This document shows, one piece after another, positions 22,147 to 26,861 of a DNA stretch of 26,861 nt; the stretch's first letter is position 1, and every line of letters starts with the position of its first letter. A program made the position numbers and the translations under genes. The stretch spans positions 1 through 26,861 of the forward strand of contig JASLXP010000063.1 in the NCBI GenBank assembly GCA_030740295.1, given 5' to 3'. Origin of the DNA: Planctomycetota bacterium. GTDB lineage: Bacteria; Planctomycetota; PUPC01; JACPCR01. The notes below the pieces were generated by a model. The model was not told where the DNA came from and did no database searches. It saw nothing but the letters and a program-made list of their open reading frames with translations.

Positions 22147-23274
22147 CTATCGCGACAGTTCCTGAAGCGTTATTTTGAACTGCTTCTTCTCGCGGCCACG
22201 AAGCACGGTGACGGTCACGGTATCTCCAATTTCATACCGGTTTAAAACTCGAAAGAGATCCAGCTTGTTTCGGATCGTGATGCCTTCCATGGTGATGATA
22301 ACGTCTCCCAGGATCAGCCTTCCATTTGGCCCGAGCCGGCTGGGGAGGATGCCTGCCTTGTCCGCGGCCCCGTCCGACAGGACTCGCATCACCTGGACGC
22401 CTTCCATTCCCATACGGCGCAATATCTGGTCAGGAGCGACCTGAATGCCAAGGCCCGGGCTTTTGACTTTTCCGTATTTGATGAGCTGCGGAACGATGTG
22501 GTTGACTGTATCCACCGGCACCGCGAAACCGATCCCGGCATAGGCGCCGGACGGGCTGTAAATGGCAGTATTCACACCAATCAGGCGTCCTGCGCTGTCC
22601 AGCAGCGGTCCGCCCGAATTGCCCGGATTGATCGCAGCATCGGTCTGGATGACGCCTGAGATCGGCCGGCTGGTATCGGAAAGTATCTCGCGATTCAGCC
22701 CGCTGATGACGCCGGTGGTAAGAGTCTGGTCGAGCCCGAACGGATTCCCGATCGCCAGCACATTCTGTCCGACCTGCAAATCGCTGGAACTGCCGATGGG
22801 CACCGGATGCAGCGTTGATGGGTCCGCGGTAATCCGAATGACTGCCAGGTCTTTGTCCGGCGCAACGCCTACCAGAGACGCGTCCCACGAAGAATGGTCG
22901 GAGAGTGTTACCCGTGCCGCGTTCGCCCCTTTGATCACGTGATAATTTGTGACCACATGCCCTGCCCTGTCCCAGATAAGCCCTGACCCGGTTCCCTTGG
23001 GGATCTCGGTCGCACGCATACTGAACGAATAACGTCGGACCTGGACAGTGGTGATATGCACCACGGAAGGCGACGCCTTCTGAAAGAGCTGGATGGTCGT
23101 TTTCTCGTCGCCCGCCAGGTCTCCTCGTGGTGTAATGACCCGGGCGTCAGTGGAAATGCTCGTCCTGAACTTGCCCAGCAGGCTGTTAAGCATGATCCCC
23201 GCGAGCACGCCGAGAAGCGCGGCCAGCAGCCATTTAGCGATGCTCTCGCGTCGTGAATGGTGGGAGGTGTTCAT
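22147..23274 (-). CDS. HtrA/DegP-type serine protease with one PDZ domain
   Basis: The 375-residue protein has one N-terminal membrane helix (about 14-35) that anchors it in the inner membrane. The trypsin-like domain (about 60-255) carries the complete catalytic triad: H112 (VTNYHVIKG), D142 (DKDLAVIR) and S220 (NPGNSGGPLLD). One PDZ domain follows (about 265-370), with GLGIQVAP, DGAADKAGI and GDVIITMEGITIRN. One PDZ and an anchor make it DegS-like in layout. ATG 23274 is preferred; an upstream TTG at 23313 would add 13 residues, but neither has an SD. It is followed by two STN-domain genes on the same strand, so a shared envelope role is likely. Upstream is an inverted-repeat-rich spacer. 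The family call is very secure. Confidence 0.95.
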   Translation of the reverse strand: MNTSHHSRRESIAKWLLAALLGVLAGIMLNSLLGKFRTSISTDARVITPRGDLAGDEKTTIQLFQKASPSVVHITTVQVRRYSFSMRATEIPKGTGSGLIWDRAGHVVTNYHVIKGANAARVTLSDHSSWDASLVGVAPDKDLAVIRITADPSTLHPVPIGSSSDLQVGQNVLAIGNPFGLDQTLTTGVISGLNREILSDTSRPISGVIQTDAAINPGNSGGPLLDSAGRLIGVNTAIYSPSGAYAGIGFAVPVDTVNHIVPQLIKYGKVKSPGLGIQVAPDQILRRMGMEGVQVMRVLSDGAADKAGILPSRLGPNGRLILGDVIITMEGITIRNKLDLFRVLNRYEIGDTVTVTVLRGREKKQFKITLQELSR

Positions 23275-23352
23275 GGGGTTGCTGTTGGCGGGGAACTTAT
23301 CTGAGGCCGGCAAAGGGCAAAACGACTAGCAGGCCGAGACGAGGGCAATCCT

Positions 23353-23588
23353 ACGGATTTGATGACAATTCTCAGGGGCAAAGCCCCGGTCCGTTTGCCT
23401 AGCCCAGCCCAACGGGCTGGGTTTTCGGGCAGATCATCCTTAGGGGCAACGCCCCGGTCATTTGCCCCAATGAATGGCTTCCTCATAAATGGCCGGGGCG
23501 TTGCCCCTTTTCAAGTCTTTGTACCATTCACCCAGCCCGTTGGGCTGGGCTAGGCAAACAGCCCGGGGCTTCGCCCCTGAAATCCGTC
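23353..23588. repeat. Large inverted-repeat element (three-block palindromic pair)
   Basis: The left part (23353-23457) and right part (23493-23588) are inverted copies. An outer block, CAGGGGC-AAA-GCCCCGG (23373-23389), matches 23562-23579 with one change. A middle 30-nt block (23393-23422) is an exact reverse complement of 23530-23559. An inner 16-nt AGGGGCAACGCCCCGG (23442-23457) is exactly inverted at 23493-23508. Each block is itself a hairpin. The loop is about 35 bp. No gene is supported in 23275-23659; this element explains most of it. Confidence 0.85.
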
Positions 23589-23659
23589 AAAACGACTCCG
23601 TCTTGGTGGACTGGCAGAATCCTCGTGAGGCAAAAGACGAGAGTCTAAGAACATCCTCT

Positions 23660-25696
23660 TCATCGCTTCGTCTCTGAGCCACCAAGGCTTTCAAGAACTT
23701 TCTTTGCACCGGCATGGCCGGGCTCGATCCTGAGCGTCCGGGTAAACGATTCAATTGCCTCCGGCAAGCGATTCATTTTGAGATAGGAATGGCCCAATCG
23801 AAAGTGATTGTCTGCGTGATTTGGCTGGATCTTGACGAGGCGGGCGTAGTTAATCACTGCGAAATTATAGTTGCCTTCTTTGAAGTAAATCTCGCCAAGG
23901 CGGCGGGACCCGTGCGGATCTTTGGGACGCAGTTCGCGGGCCCGTTCGTATGCTTGAATCGCTTTCGCTGGCATGGCCAGTTTTTCGGAGATGTCACCGA
24001 ATGCCCGTAAAGCTTCAAACGAACCGGGCGCGACGGTAACGGCCTTGTTGACCACCGGAAAGGCACGGGAGGGGGCCCCATCAGCTTCGAGGGTTCTCGC
24101 CAGCCCGACCAGTCCTTCCAGGCTGTTTGGATGTTTCTGCAGGACACCCGTAAAGATGAAACCGGCCTGTTCAGTGTCGCCCCTCGCGAGAAGCACCTGT
24201 CCTTTGACCAGATTGGCGCCCATGTCATCCGCGTTTTTCTTCAAGACTGATTCACAGAGCTCATCGGCTTCCTTCCATTCGTCGCGAGCTGCCAGGGCTG
24301 CAGCCAGATTCACAGCGACGTCATCAGAATCCGGCTGGTTCTCTTGCACCTGGAGGAGAAGCGGTGCCGCACGTTTGGGCTTCGCTTTCCGCAGGTAGTT
24401 GGTGGCAAGGTTGAACTGTGCCTTGGTGTTTTCCGGTGAACGTTCCAGCGCATTCCGCCAGAGCAGCTCTGAATCGCTCCACAGGGAGTTTCTGTGAATG
24501 GTCAGGCCCGCCAGGCTCAACAGTGCCAGGGCAGCCAGCATCCTGGCCGCGGCATTCCACTTGATGAACGAGACTAAACCGATCGAAAGCAGGCCGCATG
24601 CGGCAATCGAAGGGAGATAAAAATAACGATCAGCCACCAGTGTGCTGGTCATCAGAATCCCTGACACCGGCAGGAGGCAGACTCCAAGCCAGGCAAACAG
24701 CAGTAGAGGGCTCGAATGCGCCTTACCAGCCTTTACCACTTTATGAATGAGCCACACGGTCACCAGCCAGGCGAGGAGGACGCGGAGGCTCAGGATTGGC
24801 AGTTGGATCGGATAGGCAAGGCTGAGATGGCTCGGGAACAGGAACTGCCAGAAGTAGTGAGCATAAACCGGAATGATATTGAGCAGGCGTTCCGGCCCGG
24901 GGCTGCCGCCAGTGGTGCCGCCTTTGACCGCGTAGTACGCATGGATCAGCGTGAGGATCAGCCCCGCCGCCAGAAAGGGCAGCCAGTCGTTGATGCATTC
25001 GCGCATCTTCTGTTTCGGATCGCCTTCGCCGCTGAAGCGGGACAGATCAAGAGCGATCACTAATCCGGGAAAGATTATCGCGGTAGCTTTACACAGGCAG
25101 GCCATGATGAACAGAAACATCACGGCCAGGTTTGGCAGTCTGTCGCGAGCCTTCGGATGGCACCTGATGAGCAACGCTGAGAGCAGGAAGAAACCGGACA
25201 GCAGATCCTTCCGGCCGGAAATCCAGGTGACCGATTCCACGTGAATCGGGTGGCAGGCAAAGAGGGCCGCGCCCAGCAGCGTCACCCGCTGCTCCAGTCC
25301 AATTGCGCTCAAGAGGAAGTAGACGAGCAGCACATTAAGTGTGTGGAGAATCAGATTCGTCACGTGAAGCTGCTGCTCGATGCCATCGAAGTAGCCGCCG
25401 CCGCCTTTCCGCATATCAAGAATGCTGTAATCGTAAATGATGCTGAGGTCGCGCAGGGGAAGGAATGCCTTGCGCCATTCACCTTTCTGCGGGGCCGAGA
25501 ATGCATGCGCGATGTTGTCTGCCGAAATGCCGTGAACGTGCCGGTTGTATTCGATGCCGTACTGGTCGTCGTAATCAATGAACGGATTCGGAATCGCGTT
25601 GACGAAACAGACGTAGCAGATGGCTACGAGCAGGCAGGCGTCGCGGCTCGTCCTTCGCCAGGAAGGTGGCTGCGGGTTCGCGTCCTCGTGAGTCAT
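23660..25696 (-). CDS. TMTC-like GT-C-fold membrane protein with C-terminal TPRs
   Basis: The 678-residue protein has about nine to eleven membrane helices (about 20-420). The first periplasmic loop carries the acidic motif FIDYDDQYG (about 38-46), as in GT-C glycosyltransferases and TMTC proteins. Further elements are LRDLSIIYDY, FACHPIHVESVTWISGRKDLLSGFF (a TMTC-typical stretch) and ADRYFYLPSIA. About seven TPR units fill residues 425-675, including KAIQAYERARELRPKDPHGSRRLGEIYFKEG. TMTC proteins are protein O-mannosyltransferases in eukaryotes; bacterial homologues are probably lipid-linked-sugar transferases acting at the periplasmic face. The gene overlaps the upstream beta-helix gene by 4 nt (ATGA), with AAGGGG just before. 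Donor and target are unknown. Confidence 0.85.
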   Translation of the reverse strand: MTHEDANPQPPSWRRTSRDACLLVAICYVCFVNAIPNPFIDYDDQYGIEYNRHVHGISADNIAHAFSAPQKGEWRKAFLPLRDLSIIYDYSILDMRKGGGGYFDGIEQQLHVTNLILHTLNVLLVYFLLSAIGLEQRVTLLGAALFACHPIHVESVTWISGRKDLLSGFFLLSALLIRCHPKARDRLPNLAVMFLFIMACLCKATAIIFPGLVIALDLSRFSGEGDPKQKMRECINDWLPFLAAGLILTLIHAYYAVKGGTTGGSPGPERLLNIIPVYAHYFWQFLFPSHLSLAYPIQLPILSLRVLLAWLVTVWLIHKVVKAGKAHSSPLLLFAWLGVCLLPVSGILMTSTLVADRYFYLPSIAACGLLSIGLVSFIKWNAAARMLAALALLSLAGLTIHRNSLWSDSELLWRNALERSPENTKAQFNLATNYLRKAKPKRAAPLLLQVQENQPDSDDVAVNLAAALAARDEWKEADELCESVLKKNADDMGANLVKGQVLLARGDTEQAGFIFTGVLQKHPNSLEGLVGLARTLEADGAPSRAFPVVNKAVTVAPGSFEALRAFGDISEKLAMPAKAIQAYERARELRPKDPHGSRRLGEIYFKEGNYNFAVINYARLVKIQPNHADNHFRLGHSYLKMNRLPEAIESFTRTLRIEPGHAGAKKVLESLGGSETKR

Positions 25697-26838
25697 CGGC
25701 GCCCCTTCCGCTCCACCACCAGCTGTTTTGAAAACGTTTTGGCCGCCTCAACGGTGCCGGCCTTCCACGATTGCTTATCGATGCTTACTTGAAGCTCGTG
25801 CGGCGTGCTGTTGTTCACGACATCGAGCCTGGATGGATTAAACGGGGAGGCGACGAACTCGGTGAGGATCAAAGTGACTTTGCCGTCGCTGCCGGTTCGT
25901 CCGCTTACCGTTTCCGGTTTACCGCAATCCTCGTGGCTGGCGGCAGTGACCAGGGCATTGGACTGCGGCGCGCCCTTTTTATCTTTTACTGAAAACTCGA
26001 CCGACCACTTGATGACGATTTCGCCGTTGAGCTGGTTGAAGCTGATTTTGTCCTTGCGGAAATCACAGTCCTGCAGCACGACATCGGCATCTTTGCCCCC
26101 ATGATGGATGTCCGAAGCGACACCTCGCAGCTTGCATCGGATGAGGCGCAGCGGGTCCGTGCCCGGCCCTATGACCACGAATCCATGATTGCCGCGGCTG
26201 ACAAATTCGGAATCAACAATCTTGACCTTCGAGCCGTGAACGTTGTCAGCAAAGAAGGAATTATCGTCCGTATCCACAAACCTGGATTTGGAGATTCTGG
26301 CACTCGCATCGCCTCGCACTGTACGTCCGAAATTTCCTGAGAGGAAGGACATGGTCGCCCCCTCCAGTTCGAATCGGCCGTCGTTGAAGATCGTATACCC
26401 GCGAGCACACATTTTTTCGTCAAAGGAGCGAAGCACAGTGGCGATCTCCGAATGGAACACCTTCAGGGCCCCGCCCGGACGGATGCGGATACTGCGGTCC
26501 CCGCAGGCATAAGTGCGAATTTCGAGAGTCTCCTTCTTTGCTGCATTCTCCGGATCACCCATCAATAGACTCCCGGTTACCTCGATGTTGGCATTGCAGT
26601 AATAGGCATCCTTCTTCTCATCGAATCGAAAGACCTCATGATCTTTGACGGCCGCCTCGATGGCCGCAAGGGTTACCTCTTTGCCTTCGACATGAATCGT
26701 ACCCTCCAAGAGCCGCACACCGGTATCGCGTTCGTCCGGTGAGGGCTGCTTTTTCTCGCCGCGGTTCAAACCGAATATCGCCGCAATCACAATGCAGATC
26801 GCGATCACCGCACTGAGGATGTGGATGTGTCGAGGCAT
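25693..26838 (-). CDS. Secreted beta-helix-like protein with C-terminal Ig-like domain
   Basis: The 381-residue protein has an N-terminal hydrophobic segment (about 5-23) that acts as signal or anchor. A region of beta-strand turns follows (about 85-265), with repeated asparagine, aspartate and glycine corners such as RIRPGGALKVFHSEI, FELEGATMSFLSG, SKSRFVDTDDNSFF and VKIVDSEFVSRGNHGFVVI, matching a right-handed parallel beta-helix. A KWSVEFSVKDKKGAPQSNALVTAAS segment starts a CarboxypepD-reg or Ig-like domain (about 280-345), where S-G-R-T-G-S-D-G-K-V is typical. It ends with a short basic tail. It overlaps the TMTC-like gene by 4 nt, so it could be its substrate or co-function with it. No catalytic residues are evident; there is no SD before ATG 26838. 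Confidence 0.7.
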   Translation of the reverse strand: MPRHIHILSAVIAICIVIAAIFGLNRGEKKQPSPDERDTGVRLLEGTIHVEGKEVTLAAIEAAVKDHEVFRFDEKKDAYYCNANIEVTGSLLMGDPENAAKKETLEIRTYACGDRSIRIRPGGALKVFHSEIATVLRSFDEKMCARGYTIFNDGRFELEGATMSFLSGNFGRTVRGDASARISKSRFVDTDDNSFFADNVHGSKVKIVDSEFVSRGNHGFVVIGPGTDPLRLIRCKLRGVASDIHHGGKDADVVLQDCDFRKDKISFNQLNGEIVIKWSVEFSVKDKKGAPQSNALVTAASHEDCGKPETVSGRTGSDGKVTLILTEFVASPFNPSRLDVVNNSTPHELQVSIDKQSWKAGTVEAAKTFSKQLVVERKGRR

Positions 26839-26861
26839 GATGAACGGCGTGAAATGGAAAA

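Noticed and set aside
23353..23588. Simple intrinsic terminator
   Set aside because: It is too long and symmetrical, has no T-run, and lies upstream of HtrA and downstream of the TMTC-like gene with three conserved blocks.

Overview
The window (about 57% G+C by eye, high coding density, no rRNA or tRNA gene seen) looks like chromosome from an uncultured Gram-negative bacterium of the PVC/Planctomycetota–Lentisphaerota type or a neighbouring candidate phylum. The reasons are an ExbB plus double-ExbD cluster with TPR and vWA proteins, a DUF6785/OPT-like transporter, Gfo/Idh/MocA and LmbE enzymes, a sulfatase-modifying-factor-like protein, a GH20-like protein, a TMTC-like GT-C/TPR protein and abundant short intergenic palindromes. 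The assignment is inference; no marker gene is present.

Layout. 1-443 (-): N-terminal part of an SGNH/GDSL hydrolase cut by the window edge just at the predicted catalytic serine. 668-6971 (+): a compact six-gene operon encoding a vWA protein with a TonB-like N-terminal helix, a periplasmic TPR protein, ExbB/TolQ, ExbD, a second ExbD and a large periplasmic TPR protein. 7150-9145 (+): PIG-L/LmbE deacetylase and Gfo/Idh/MocA oxidoreductase. 9203-16310 (-): Na+/solute symporter, GH20-like secreted protein, SUMF1/FGE-like protein, then a small protein plus nucleotidyltransferase pair resembling a toxin-antitoxin module. 16465-20245 (+): YbjN-like protein, small membrane protein, DUF6785-like transporter. 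20530-23274 (-): HtrA protease followed by two tandem paralogous STN-domain proteins. 23660-26838 (-): beta-helix-like secreted protein overlapping a TMTC-like membrane protein.

The gene content points to a bacterium that degrades and imports complex glycans and invests in envelope machinery. The most interesting candidate system is 668-6971. ExbB and two different ExbD subunits would form a proton-driven motor, and the natural partner is a vWA protein whose single transmembrane helix carries the SxxxH signature of TonB but whose C-terminal receptor-binding domain is replaced by a vWA domain.

The second theme is non-coding. Many gaps contain degenerate heptanucleotide arrays. At least two end exactly at a start codon. 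An analogous 15-bp array has become the signal peptide of the SUMF1-like protein. Three families of larger palindromic elements (17.3-17.6 kb, 20.5 kb, 23.35-23.59 kb) fill the longest intergenic regions.
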